64,000 nucleotides of DNA from Platycnemis pennipes (Eukaryota > Arthropoda > Insecta > Odonata > Platycnemididae): the NCBI GenBank assembly GCA_933228895.1, contig OW121851.1:131053624-131117623 (forward strand), read 5' to 3'. Positions 11,166 through 22,832 of this stretch are shown here, piece after piece. The notes under the pieces were generated by a model. That model was given only the letters and a program-made list of their open reading frames with translations, was not told the origin of the DNA and made no database searches. The position numbers were made by a program, and so were the translations under genes. Position 1 is the first letter of the stretch; each line of letters begins with the position of its first letter.

Positions 11166-12052
11166 TCTTTGGAATAGCGCTTGTCTTGGGAGTCTTTAAT
11201 CACGTATCACGTTTCGGTCGCTGCTTCCTCCGCTTCCCGCTCGCCTTTCTTGCTCCCATGCCTCGCGGAGGGACGTGTTTTCGGCCAGCCTCCTCCAAGC
11301 TCCTTCGACGGTGCTAATTTCTCGAGGGCGCCCTCCTTTCTTCGAAAATAACAGCCTAAAACAATATCATTGAAACAGCTTCACCTGAGGGCAACGGCTG
11401 TTAATTTACTTCGTGCATATTTCCGGCAGTATGTCGTGCATACTCGGTAATATCTGTCAAATTAGTTTTAAGCTGCCTCAAAACAGGTGACAAACTTTTA
11501 ATTTTGACTAAAAATTAGACGCATTACTGACTAATTGTAAGTAGTTAGATTCTTCTATCCAGCACTGATCATTATCTTTGCTTATGCTTAGGATATAATA
11601 AAATGTTACTTTTATTTCAATACGAATTTTTGTAACTTTGGAACTCCTACTGACATATTGTCCTTAGTCTCACTTGGATATATTTCGAATATGGGGGAAA
11701 TCCAACGCTGAAAATTGTGCAAATGTGTTTGTGCTGTTGCGCATTTTATTCTTGGGGAATGTAGCAAAACTGTTTTTTAATGTTTTAATATACGTATAGT
11801 AATGGATTTTTTTCTTTTTACAGTAACATTCGCACGGTGGCTTTTGTGTCTGTGAATTTAAGGAAAAAGCAATTTACGTGGAAGTTAATAAATACGTAAG
11901 TATTCCTGTTTACGCATGCCAACGCCTAATTTTCATAATATTATTCATAATTAGAATTAATATTACTCAATGAGTGTTTTCTCTTGTGAACAACGACCTG
12001 TAAAGTAAGCTATTGATATATATGTATATATTTGAGATAATGGAATAAAGGA
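11166..12052. other. Unassigned sequence with a small CpG block
   Basis: About 11200-11345 is GC-rich. The remainder is AT-rich with no recognised repeat or coding motif. Confidence 0.45.
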
Positions 12053-12054
12053 TA

Positions 12055-12952
12055 GAGGGCTCACCGCATAGGGCAAAACTGTTGTACGTTCTGGATATAG
12101 TACTGGAAGGTTTCGAGATATGGCAAGGGAAGAAATTTTTCGCGTAACGTCACAAACGATATACATCGTTTCTATCGCTTTCGTTTTTCTAATCGACTTT
12201 AACGGCAATATCGATAGGTGCCTTGTAGTCTGCTCCGTCTACCCCTTGCAGGGGTGGATTATATGTTTTTGATGAAACATCAAGGAATCCCTCTTTTGAC
12301 AAGATAGTCATGGGTGTTTTCAAGTCTGTTTCCGCACTAATAGGCGCTTCAGACCGCGAGGAAAGGTATAAGGTTAGGAATGGAAGGGATGGGGGCCTGA
12401 ATCACCAGCCATCAAATATGTTTTCTTTAATAGTGAGAGTCCATGGGTGTTTTCAAGTCTGTTTCCGCACTAATAGGCGCTTCAGACCGGGAGGAAAGGT
12501 ATAAGGACAGGAATGGAAGGGATGGGGATAGGATAAGGTCCGAAGCCTGTTCATGAGTGTTTTCAAGTCTGTTTCCGCACTAATAGGCGCTTCAGACCGG
12601 GAGGAATGGTATAAGGATAGGAATGGAAGGGATGGGGATAGGATAAGGTCCGAAGTATCTCAATAATAGTGAGATATATGTTAACTTATCCATTTAACTG
12701 TTGACTGTTAGAAAAAGGCCTATCGCACCTTTATGATAACATAACAAATGTACAACAATATCTTATGTGCCGCTTAAATTGATTAGAAAAACGGAAGCAA
12801 TGGAAGCGTTATATATTGTTGGTGATGTAACGCAAACCAAGGAGGCTAATATAATATTCGTGACGTAAACAATTATTTCCACGCCATCTATGGAAACCTT
12901 CCAGCACTACGTCCAAAACACTTCACAATTTTGCCCTCTGCGGTGAGCCCTC
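12055..12952. mobile_element. Long-armed foldback DNA transposon, TA target
   Basis: The termini are inverted (gagggctcaccgca at the left; tgcggtgagccctc at the right) and both are flanked by TA, as in elements that use a TA target (Tc1/mariner and relatives). Similarity between the arms runs for roughly 170 bp each (12055-12215 and 12768-12952), including ctggaaggtttc and cgtttttctaatc words. The core between the arms contains a three-copy minisatellite. There is no transposase, so it is non-autonomous. Confidence 0.8.
12311..12655 (+). repeat. Three-copy minisatellite in the foldback core
   Basis: Units begin with tgggtgttttcaagtctg at 12311 and 12444 and with tgagtgttttcaagtctg at 12554, so spacings are 133 and 110 bp. 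The shared part runs through gtttccgcactaataggcgc and ends in ggaatggaagggatgggg. Units 2 and 3 are nearly identical and share ataggataaggtccgaag; unit 1 differs in its second half. This indicates recent unequal exchange inside the element. Confidence 0.9.
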
Positions 12953-12954
12953 TA

Positions 12955-13658
12955 TACTATATCACATTGTGAAGGTCAATTTAGAGTCTCAAGTGGAAAC
13001 AATCATTTACGAGTGTCTCAGAAGTGCATCTTTATTTTTAGGAAGGATTATTTCAATGTGAGAATTTTATTTATATATTACGAAGTCGGTGAAGTCGTAC
13101 CCCTCCTAGCGTAACCAAAAAACTTACCTGATCCCGAGGTTTCCCAGTAGGCGCATATATTAATCCAGACGGCGCATCCTCGCCGTCCGAGGCCGCCCTC
13201 CCTCCCAGTCCTCTCTTCTTCCTCGTCCTTCGGTCCTTTTCATTGGCCCTTAACGGTTGTGGTGGTAATGGATTGTTTTGGGCGAGCCTTTTTTCCCCGT
13301 TCGTTCCTCTTGCTTATTTTTCTTCCGGCTCCTCCCCAGCATTGCCCGATCACACTACTTACTCAGGTAGCGTACTATTTTTACGGACGCCATTCGTCCT
13401 ACGGTCACCCGTTTCAAATAGTTCGGTGGCATGCACGAGGGATCGCCTTGCGCGGACCTCGGAGGGATTGCTAGGGTGACGTGCATACAAATAGATCGAC
13501 CCGCTCGTGCGTCACATGACACGGGTCACTTGACGCGATGCCTGTTTTTAATATGTTAATTAGCTCCTCAGTTTTACTCTGAGTCTCTGTTTTATTTTGA
13601 GCGATCGCGTCGGATAAATTTTTTATTACCGGTCATGCATGTTTGTAGCGAAACATAT
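12955..13658. other. Unassigned sequence with a CpG-rich block
   Basis: About 13130-13500 is CpG-rich. Two overlapping open frames of 71-78 codons on the plus strand have no motif. The rest shows nothing recognised. Confidence 0.45.
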
Positions 13659-13666
13659 ATTATTTC

Positions 13667-14139
13667 TAGAAGTGTACGAATACCACCCGCGAATTATCGA
13701 ATACCTGGAATAATAGAAAGTATTTTATATTCGAGACTTCGAATATTTATCCTAAAATAAATCGGTATTCGAGATCTCGAATAATTTTTCTAATTACGCT
13801 ATATTTTGCGTGTTGATGAACTACATTATATTAATTCAAAACTGGACAGAACGTGGTGTATTGACACTTTCTGCTCACTTATTAAGGCTTATAATAAATA
13901 AAGTATTTATCAGTCCATAATTGGTAGAAAATATATTTTAAAACCCGCATTAATTTTTTATTTTAATCAACTTGTAGCTTTTTACCTCAACAGGCAAGAA
14001 ATTATTTGACAGAATGACATTTAGCGATATCAATGGCAATTCTAGTAGTCGAGGTAATCGACATTTGAGATGCTTGAGTCATGATTTAACATTAGAATTT
14101 GATATTCGAATTCGAGAACTGCTATTCGACCCATTTCTA
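13667..14139. mobile_element. hAT-type MITE, 473 bp
   Basis: The termini are inverted and hAT-like: tagaagtgtacgaata at the left and the complement of tagaaatgggtcgaata at the right. They are flanked by 8-bp near-identical direct repeats, attatttc (13659-13666) and attacttc (14140-14147), the duplication size typical of hAT elements. Subterminal attcga/tcgaat words are frequent, as expected for transposase-binding repeats. There is no coding sequence. Confidence 0.8.
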
Positions 14140-14672
14140 ATTACTTCTCAATGTAAATTAAGATTATTTTCTTCATAATCTTTTCAGCGCTATGCTTAAC
14201 GCACGATCTGGCAAGTAGTCTATATTTTCCAAATTTGAGGACCGAATTCCGTACAGATTAGAATCTTCCGCATTGGTATATTATTGGCAATTTATTCTAG
14301 AAGAAAGTCTAGTGAACCGGATGAAGTTGGTCAGGGGCAGAAGTTTAAATGAAAGTAAGTAAATGACAAATTTGGAATGGGAATAAGCGTGGGACTTTTT
14401 TACAGTGGCGTGTGGAAATACATATGTAAAGTTCTAACGCCTTCTTTACTTGATACCCATGTTTCGGCATATTAGGCTTTTCACTGGTGTTTTATTTACG
14501 TCCTAATTTGCCGATCCTGCATGTAGTTCTCTTCTACGGGTAAACATCTTTTCAGCAGCTCGATTTCCCTTCCAAATTTTCGGCTGCCATACTCCTTCTT
14601 ACTCAGCAAACCGTATGCTAAAGGTATTGCTCCTCCTGCTCTTGCCTGTGACCTACCCCTTTTTAATTTCAT
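14140..14672. other. Unassigned sequence
   Basis: Nothing is recognised between the hAT MITE and the inverted repeat at 14673. Confidence 0.4.
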
Positions 14673-14944
14673 GTAACAATTGAAGACCTGAGTGCAAGAA
14701 CAAGATAATAACCAAAAGTGAAGTTTCGAGAAAACTCCGGCTTGCTGGAGCATTATTATTAATTATCTGGTTCTTGCACTCAGAGCAGAACGTAAAATTC
14801 CAACAATGTCTGCTGAACTTATTTAGAACTTACCATCGAAAATGACTATGTATACTGGTAAAGGGCTTCATGTCTTTGTGGAAATCTCATTTTCGCAAAA
14901 AGTGGTCATTATCTGGTTCTTGCACTAAGGTCTTCAATTGTTGC
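14673..14944. repeat. Inverted repeat, about 58-bp arms (MITE-like)
   Basis: The left arm (14673-14730) and right arm (14886-14944) are inverted copies sharing caattgaagacct, agtgcaagaac and gataat words. A third partial copy of the inner arm (tatctggttcttgcact) lies at 14765-14781. The total of about 270 bp with no coding sequence fits a small MITE, but I could not find a target duplication. Confidence 0.6.
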
Positions 14945-15179
14945 TCTGGAGAAGGTCTTTACTTTCGTTTTCTTACCCTTTATATTTATTTATACCCTTT
15001 CTATTCCAACTGCTTTTATAACGGATCAAGTACTTTTTCTAAGCCTTTGACTGACTGGCTGCCTAGTGAACACCCGAGAACTTTGCTGACTTATCAACTA
15101 TCCTTCTTAATAATGAAAAAATGCCATTTGAAGTTCATGAACCAAATAAAACTTTGAAGGATCTTTCATAAAAAGGAGA

Positions 15180-17060
15180 CAAACAAAGTAGAATGACTCT
15201 CTAAAATTTATTTGAGCGTAATTTTGAGGGAAATGAGGACGAGAGCACAGTGGAAGATAAATGGCTCAATATTAGAGCCTGTATTCTCTTGGTTGCAGAA
15301 AAAATATTTGAGAATGAACATTTGATTATGGAAGTCATTGAATTAATTGAACAGAGAAAAACAATCAGCGCGAAGAGTGAAGATGAAAAACTCTCCCCCA
15401 AAAAATTAAGGACTGCAGTTAGTTGTACTGCGATGAAAAGATAGTTGAATATTGATGAAAGAAGGTCACGCAACAATGTACAAATATTCCGGGCTCTTTG
15501 AAGGGAGGAAATATAATGTTGCGTAGGATTATTCCAGGAACGTGGTTCTATTTTAATACTGCTGGAAGCAAGAATAGTGTTCTCAAATATGATAAATGGG
15601 GTAGTAATGTGCATCTTATACGAATCGATAGAAGGAGTATTCGCTATAATTATGCATAGAAAATATTCTCAGCGCATATGCAATCAGAGAAGAAAATGAT
15701 GTTGAGGAGAGCAATAAGAACGACGCAATACTGAGATTGAAATTCAACGCAGCGTTAAGTGCACAAGGTTCAAGTAGTCGATGATGTTGCTACCGAACTT
15801 ATAAAACATACTGGGACAAAGACCTTATCGGAACTTTCTGAAACTATCTTTGCCTCGTACTCGGCTGGAGCAGAAACGATGTTCTTTTGAAAGTCATTTA
15901 GTGTGAATGACTACCAAAAGAGCATCGCTTTCCCAATACCCTAAAATAAGAGAGTGGATTAATGTGAGAAGTTTAGCACTATCAACCTAGCTTCAGGCGC
16001 ATCGAAGATGGATCGACGATGGATTGATAAGGATCTTTGAAAACATGGAAAAAAAGTAGAGCAGTTAGTGGATGATTATTCCGATTCTGGAAAAGAAAAT
16101 AAACCCGTAAATGTAATTTTTCCCTTGTGCTAGTCGTATGGAGTACACTGAGGAAATAAAGGATGAACATATTTGGAGAATTAGTGAATTTTGAGAGGCC
16201 ATTTGATGAGAACAGCTGGAATAAACGCCTCAATTTCTGAAATAAATCGTGTATCCGTTCAATGTAAGGAGGGTAATCCACATTTTATATAAAAGTAAGA
16301 TTGCCGTGATTAGACCCGAAGGTAATGGTGAAGAAGTCAGATCAAAGAAAGTTATTGGGAAAGCGTGCTTTGCTTACCTTAATGTTTATGCCTTCATCAA
16401 GAAAAGCATTAGATATGTCAATGAGAAAACATATTGGCAGAGACTGTAGGAACCATCAGAACGATATTCGTTACACGACTTATGCTTTTCTAATGTTCGT
16501 TGATTTAAGATACGACATATTTACCGCAATGCCATAAAAATAAAACAAAAATATTGGTGGTAAGAAGTAAAAGAGCGGAAGGGAAGACCAATATTTTACC
16601 ATGGAAACAAAAGCATGAGAGGTGGAAGCATTTTGCTATTTAGGGGACCGAATATATGGTCTATCCAAAGGAAACCTTCAATATTTGCTAACTCCACCAT
16701 TTTTTCGTTTTACGCCTTTTTTCGAAATGTGGTGCTACCGAAGAATGATGAAGATAAAATGAATCGGCCTAGTAAGTAACGAGGAAGTCCTAAGCATAGT
16801 GGGAGAAAAGAGAAGTCTGCTGAACACTCTAAAAAGAAGACGGGACAACTTAATCGGCCATACCTTAAGACACGATGGCATGATGAAAACAATCGTCGAG
16901 GGAAAAGTGAACTGCAAGAATGGAAAAGGAAGTCATCGTATGAAATACATGGAACAAGTTGCGAAGGATGTAAAAAAGAAGAATTCCGTTAATATGAAGA
17001 GGTTGGCCGATAGGAAAATCGAGTGAAGGGATGCGTCAAACAACTTTGGGTTGTTGACTG
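15180..17060 (+). pseudogene. RTE-type non-LTR retrotransposon relic
   Basis: A long degraded element can be followed by eye through several frames. 15250-15440 encodes WLNIRACILLVAEKIFENE and VIELIEQRK, matching the linker after the endonuclease in RTE-like proteins. About 15680-15845 gives AILRLKFNAALS and then DDVATELIKHTGTKTLSEL, the block before RT motif 1. About 15925-16075 gives FSTINLASGASKM, EQLVDD and SDSGKE (the TISLxSHxSK region). 16170-16410 gives VNFERPFD (cf. VDFEKAFD) and, in another frame, ILYKSKIAVIRPEGNGEE. About 16540-16680 gives NKTKILVVRSK and FCYLGDRI. 16799-17026 gives RRRDNLIGHTLRHDGMM and the C-terminus. At least several stops and frameshifts disrupt it, and the YADD block is eroded. 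It ends in tgatgatgatga, a 3' tail typical of RTE elements. The endonuclease domain is absent. Confidence 0.85.
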
Positions 17061-18402
17061 ATGATGATGAACATTTTTTGTTCAGAAAAGTTTCTGATTA
17101 ATTTAATTTTAATCAAACTGTAGTATAGTTACCCTGCCATTTAATCATTATCCTTCAGCCAATTTATCTCTGTGAAAATATGTTCATACTTTTTTATGGG
17201 CTCTGGATTTAATTGCGGTAAAGTAATTTATGGGTATTTCTTAAGAATCGATCAAAACATTGTTTAAAAAAGTTGGCAATCTTTACCTAAATTTATCGCC
17301 AAGTCGACCCCCATAATATTAATTTTCCTTTATTAATATCCGGGTAATTTCATTCGGTAGTCTCTGGAAACCTTGCATCATAGGGGCATTGTTTATACAT
17401 GTGCGTGTAATGTATACGAGGAAATATCGGCGAGGCTCAATACTCCATGAATCCTGCTCGTTCCTCTTTCCGGAGTGCTCACTTAAAGTGTGTTGACCAT
17501 CGTCCGATGGCATGAAAAACGAGCCTCAATACTTGACATCCTCCCTCAGCCGCAGTGGAAGGTTGGATTCCCTTACCTCATATAAATACGCCCCGATCAC
17601 GAAATCTATTTCACCTCATTTCCTCGGGAAAGCAGTGTCATAAATTTATCTTCCCTCCTCCGGGGGATGAGGGAAAGGCGATGGATGCTAACCGCTGAGC
17701 TTGATGCCGTAAAAAAAGAGAGTGGACGGGGATTACACCCTCGGTGGCCGCAGTAGTTTATAACGCGTCAGATACATTGAATGATGGCCAGGAAAAAAAA
17801 TAGGGTTCTTGTTCTTTTCTTGCTGTAACTAGACGGTGATTCAGTTAACGAGACCATGCCATCCATAATGGCTACCCATTCTGTTGATGGGAGTCATTCT
17901 TGTTAAGTGGTCGATTGCCGTCGGTGCCTGTTGAGTCCATTTATTTGAATAGCCGATAAGGTGTAGTACGAATGGATTATCCCAAATAAAATTATTCCAT
18001 TACATTGGCTTCCTATTATTGAGGCTAAATGCCTCTTCTTGGACCATAGAAAGTTTTTCTTTTAGCCGGCCGAAATAGGCGAATTTAGTGCCGCATATCT
18101 AACACCGGAGGAAAGAAAAATTTAATTCTTAACAATGAAGGTTGGAATTCTCTGCATCTGAATATTTTGTAAATTATGCTAGTTTTACCCAAAATTTAAA
18201 ATTACTTTCAGGATCATTGGTGGTCATAATTATATGTATTTGCTCATTAATGAGGGATGAATGTTTCCTTTATGCAATTTTCAATAATCCAATTTTTCAA
18301 TTCAATTTTGCATTAATGAACTGTCTCATTATTAAAAAAACACCTTGCGAAGCGCAGAACCCTAGTTGCTATAAAATAATGGTTAGTAAAAAACCTGCCG
18401 GC
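17061..18402. other. Unassigned sequence
   Basis: No repeat or gene was recognised. A TATA-box-like tataaata at 17581-17588 follows a moderately GC-rich stretch, but no downstream coding exon is evident. Confidence 0.4.
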
Positions 18403-18566
18403 TCAAATACCGATTACCTTCAAATTATGATACAGAAAACGTTTTAATGCAATGGGGCATATTTAAAATCAGCATAAAGTAGTGATTGCGGATATTACTT
18501 TAAACGCATGCAAAATATTAGCGACTAACATCTGTAATGCTTATCATATCATCATCAGTGTTATAG
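18403..18566 (+). repeat. Diverged direct repeat, copy 1
   Basis: It shares with 19026-19190 the ordered words caaataccgatta, aaaacgttttaatgcaatgg, catatttaa, and tgtaatgcttatcatatcat then catcagtgttata. Similarity is clear but interrupted. Copies are about 620 bp apart in the same orientation, which could be an old segmental duplication or the two flanks of an unrecognised element. Confidence 0.7.
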
Positions 18567-19025
18567 GTACCTCTACTACTGCCGAAGTCACATAATCTGA
18601 AGTCACTCCTCTCCGCTTACGGCATAAAGTTCCCAGAAGTGCTGGACGCATTCCAACACGTAATAGTTGACATTTTTCCCTCGAATCACTTTTTATCGAG
18701 AAATCTATCTTGAAATGGGGGGAAATTAGTAAAAATCTCTCTCCAATGGTCGTAGTTGTTTTTGCCGTAGTGTAATTGTCGTAGTCGTGGCAGTTCATTC
18801 TTGTACGATACAGTATCGTGTATGCAGAGCCGGGAGATAATGGATTTCTTCCGAGTCCGCCTCGGCTTCTTGCGCTGACTTCTGCTCACGCACACAGGGT
18901 TTCTAGCGGCCCTTCGATCGGGGGCTCTCGGGAGGTCAAGGGTGGGCAGGCACCCCATCGTCCCTCTCAGGAGTGGGGCCAGCAGGGAATAGCTATCGCG
19001 TGCTCGTGCACGCTCCCGTTTATGG
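18567..19025. other. Spacer between the direct repeats
   Basis: A GC-rich segment lies at about 18820-19015. A 200-codon minus-strand open frame crosses both this spacer and repeat copy 2; it has no recognisable domain and I do not treat it as a gene. Confidence 0.45.
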
Positions 19026-19190
19026 TTCAAATGCCGATTAACTCTATATTTTTGTACGGGAAACGTTTTAAGGCAATGGGTCATATTTAATATCAACATA
19101 GAGCAGCGATTTTGGGTATGAATTTTGACGCGTGGAAAATGTTGCCATCCAACAGCTGTAATGTTTATCATACCATCATCAGTGTTATAC
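19026..19190 (+). repeat. Diverged direct repeat, copy 2
   Basis: This is the counterpart of 18403-18566; shared words include gaaacgttttaaggcaatgg, tcatatttaatatcaacata, and tgtaatgtttatcataccat then catcagtgttata. Confidence 0.7.
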
Positions 19191-19394
19191 CGATGATGGT
19201 CGTTCCTTGGGCAATTCCTGCCTACTCTCTCCCTACGTACCATGTAGGCTTTCCCGTGTCCTTTTTTGTTGTGCCCTTTAATATGCATCTTTACTCTTAA
19301 TATCTCTTAACATCTTAATAACTTCTAATTTCCTCATGCTTTTCAGAATCTCTTTTACTATACTGCTTCTTCACTCTTGTCCATCATTCAGTGT

Positions 19395-19634
19395 GCGGTT
19401 GAAACCGTCGGGATTATCTCGAATAGGTAACCAAGTAGTCACGAGGACAAACACGAATAGGTCGCAAATTTGTTCTGTTTGGGCTCTACGCTGGAGACGG
19501 AGGAGATGAACTCAAGTGAAAACAATGAGGGAGATTGCAGCGAGCGACGTAAACACACCAAATTTGCGGCCATTCGTGTTTGTACTACGTGGCTCCTTGG
19601 TTACCTATTCGACATAATTCCGACGGTTTTACAC
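19395..19634. mobile_element. MITE with gaaaccgtcgg termini, copy 1
   Basis: The left arm 19395-19470 and right arm 19558-19634 are inverted copies (ttgaaaccgtcgggattat and tcgaataggtaaccaag on the left; their complements on the right). The arms of roughly 75 bp leave a core of about 90 bp. A sibling with the same termini lies at 61029-61319. No transposase is present. Confidence 0.85.
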
Positions 19635-22600
19635 GCATTTCCTCTTGATTCCGTTACCTTTCAATTCACCCTCAATCATTTGTTTCAGCCTTCTTCGAAT
19701 TCCTCCCATCAACTTTTTCTCCTCGCCCGCTTATCACTTCTTCGTTCGTCTTCATCTCTACCCACCTCGTTCTCTCCATCCTCATTCAAACCCGTATCTC
19801 GAGATCTCCAACACAAGTTCATCTTTCTTTTTCAACTATTCTATCCAAGTTCCTTCTTTTTGCATGATGCGCAGCCATATAATCCAGCCCTCCATATCGA
19901 AGTCTTTGGGAAACGTTGCGTGAACATTCTATTTTTTCGTATCCGTTTATCTTGGGGCGTGCGCCGGTTTTCAGGTAATTGCCGTATTAAAAAATGACGA
20001 GGTTTCCACGACTGAGGCAGTTAACGTCAGTCAGTACGTTATGCTTTTTATGAGGCGTGGACAGTTGGCAAGGAATGGCGAATACCCTTTCGCAATGGCA
20101 TCAACAGCATTGGCTATAGTCCGAAGAATGGAGAAAAATATCTTATTCATGAAACGTCATTTAGATGTGTACCAATGTCGGAAATCACTTGCACAGATTT
20201 AAACAGAGTATTCCAATGGTTTTGGTTAAACAAAGATATTCGAGTTCAGCGATTGCGAGCTAGCCGTGAAATACCTTTGCGGACACACCCGCTGAAACGC
20301 TCTGTAGCAGAATTTCCACGGAGAAAAAAGCCACCTCAGCGGAACCATCTGATTTCCAGCCAGGTGCTTTACCACTTAAGACACTCCCCAGGCTTTCTTC
20401 TCCCCTGTTGAAAGTCTTAGAGGACGAGGTATTGCCCGCATGCCGAACATACAAGTGTCACAGACAAGCCGTAGCAGTGCGGACAGCGCCACCGTTCACG
20501 AGGTCAAGGCCAACTTTAAACACTAAGGTGCTTACTTTGAACAAATTCAAGGATTGAGAACCAGCCTCAAATACCTTAGCGGAGACACGCCGATTTTGTC
20601 TTCTCTCTCTGGATATTCTGCCAGAAAGATTCGATTTGGCGAAAGGGATCGTGCGTGCTCAGTGCCTGACTATCAGTCTAAGTCGGACGCGAGAAGCGAG
20701 AGGTGGGTGTGTGGGGAAAGTAGCCTCTCGTGGTTGACGTGTTGCGAGTTTGGGGGGCGGCGTCGCTTCCATTCTGTGGCGAGGGCGGGAAGGTGGGAAA
20801 GCGAGGGGGAGTGTTCAGGGGCGGGAGGGTGGCGGGCGGTGGGAGCTCTGCCTATTCTGGGATGGAGGGGGGGGGGGGGCGTGGCGGGAGCGGCGTTATG
20901 GCATTCGGCGGTGAGGAATGCTCATCAGGGACTGAGTCCAAGTCGCGCTCCTTTGGAATGGTTTCAATTAGTAGCTGGTTACCAAAAGGAGTATAAAGTA
21001 ATCAATTGAAACTTCCGGGCCTTCAAAGAAGACAAGGGAACACATGGTTGATGATATCAATTCTAAATATCTCACCCTTTCGTTCATTTCAATTTGTTGC
21101 AATAACTCTCAATGGTTCGTGCCCTTTCAATTAAGAGTGCACTTTGCCTGTGATCTTTACTACACTAGTTTTAGTTTAAAATACTTTCCGGTTTACGCAC
21201 AGGTACAATTTTTAGCATGGACTAGTTTTCCCAATATCTTCTTAAAGCAATAATGTAACGTCTCCGTAATTGCTGGGGTTGACCGCGTTTTGATAAAGTT
21301 TCCGGAAGTACAGCATCCCGGAAAAAGTCGACGCACTCATCCCTGAGTACACCCCGAGATTTTATTTCAGCACTCAGTTTAATTCATTGAATGCATAAAA
21401 AATATACTGTTATTTGACTCTAACTTTATATTTGAAGTTGCTGGAACCATGAGGTATGCATTCGACCGACGTTTCTTCGGGTTTTGGGTTGTCCTCTTTG
21501 AAAACAAGTCATCGTAAGGTTTGATGTTGCTTAAATGTTCTGGGTTTAGAGAAAGGTAAGGGGCAGCAAACAAGGGGCGAAATACTTGGAGCGCATGTCG
21601 TCCGCGACAATTTTACTTTTGGTCCTTTTTGCTCTTGATCCTCCTTCATACGACGTTTGTACCTATGCTAGTACTTCCGTGGAAATACTAGATCACTGAT
21701 AGCAGAGCATCTTCGATCTTACGGCAATTTTTCTGCTCCGCTATGAAAAATCCAATTAATCCATTAGAGTTCCCGCAACTGGAAGCACCATATAGTAATG
21801 AATTATGATTTGATTTGAGATGTGACGATTGTACCTTTTCCCCGTTAGAAATTGAGCTCTTAAAATTTTTCGCATTGCAAATTATCAGTAAACCAAAAGT
21901 GATCCCTAGACGCCAAGGAAGCTCCGCACGAGAGAATCAAAAGTAACCCTCCCTCCCGCATTCACGTAAATGAAAGTGGTTGTTTTCTGAGAGGAATGGG
22001 AAGAACGACGACAGTGCGGATAAGTGGAGAAATAACGGGGTAGTTGCATCATTGCATTTGCTTCGCTTGCTTCCGTGAAACATAGAGGGACGGATAAGAG
22101 ATTGAAGAGAGTGTGCGGGTTAAAAAGATCTTTGGCAGTTCGTAGCCGCAGTTTACTGTAAAAATGATTGGGATGGAAGTTAAATTTTTACGATTACGCA
22201 TTGAACATTATTCATTTTAAAATGATTTGTTACTTCCGGCCTAGATCAATGAAAGTGAAAGATGGGTGCGCCAAGCCAAATCTATTTCGACTCATTACTG
22301 GGAAAATGGGTTCCTGTAGTTACAACTAGAAACATGAAGAATAATAGAGAATTTGAATGGTGCGGTGATAGAAGAATATTAGTTGAATATCCTAGTAGTG
22401 GACTACAATGAAGGGTCACGCGCTAAGGTAATATGGTCACATTGAAAGTTAGAATGAGTGTCGAGACACCGACCCTACTGCTCAGCTGTTACAGAAACGC
22501 GTATTGCGTGTGAATAGGCTGAGAGATGGGTGGTGGAAGCGTATGGTGGAAAGGATATTTTCCGAGAGAGCGTGAGTAGTTATAAACAGGGCAATGTCTA

Positions 22601-22764
22601 TTATGCTATGCACGAATCTGGCAGAAGCGGAAGATGAAAGCAAGGAGTAGTTCTGTGGTGGAAGCTATGGAAATAAATCCATTTTTAACTGTTTGGAACC
22701 TCTAACTAGGATTTTCTTTCGGGGTATGCCTCCAAAAATGGCGTAAAGGGGTCCTGGGTTTGTG
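19635..22764. other. Unassigned sequence
   Basis: A CpG-rich block at about 20640-20960 includes a run of twelve or so G at about 20866. At 20325-20400 the minus strand has a weak tRNA-like stretch (cttaagtggtaaagcacctgg). Pyrimidine-rich sequence fills 19650-19870, giving open frames biased to Ser, Phe and Pro that I do not consider genes. Nothing else is recognised. Confidence 0.45.
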
Positions 22765-22832
22765 TTTTGCGTGTAGTACAGGCTTCGTAACCGAAGGGCT
22801 AGGATTCGAATCCTGGGAGTCATATATATAAT
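22765..22832 (+). mobile_element. tRNA-like fragment (SINE head candidate)
   Basis: A hairpin-like ggcttcgtaaccgaagg resembles an anticodon arm. It is followed by a T-arm-like ctaggattcgaatcctggg with a good B box (ggattcgaatcc). No convincing D-arm or A box precedes it, so a tRNA gene is unlikely. Confidence 0.4.

Noticed and set aside
12311..12655. CRISPR-like array
   Set aside because: Units are longer than 100 bp with unequal spacing and similar spacers; this is a eukaryotic minisatellite inside a transposon.
18686..19288. 200-codon minus-strand open frame
   Set aside because: It spans the spacer and one copy of a diverged direct repeat, has no recognisable domain, and is rich in Arg and Lys from local composition.
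19470..19997. 175-codon plus-strand open frame
   Set aside because: It starts inside the MITE at 19395-19634 and continues through pyrimidine-rich DNA, giving a Ser/Phe-rich peptide with no domain.
20325..20400. SINE head on the minus strand
   Set aside because: An A-box-like cttaagtggtaaagc is present but no B box follows at a sensible distance.
22765..22832. tRNA gene on the plus strand
   Set aside because: Only anticodon-like and T-like arms are present; no D-arm or acceptor stem.
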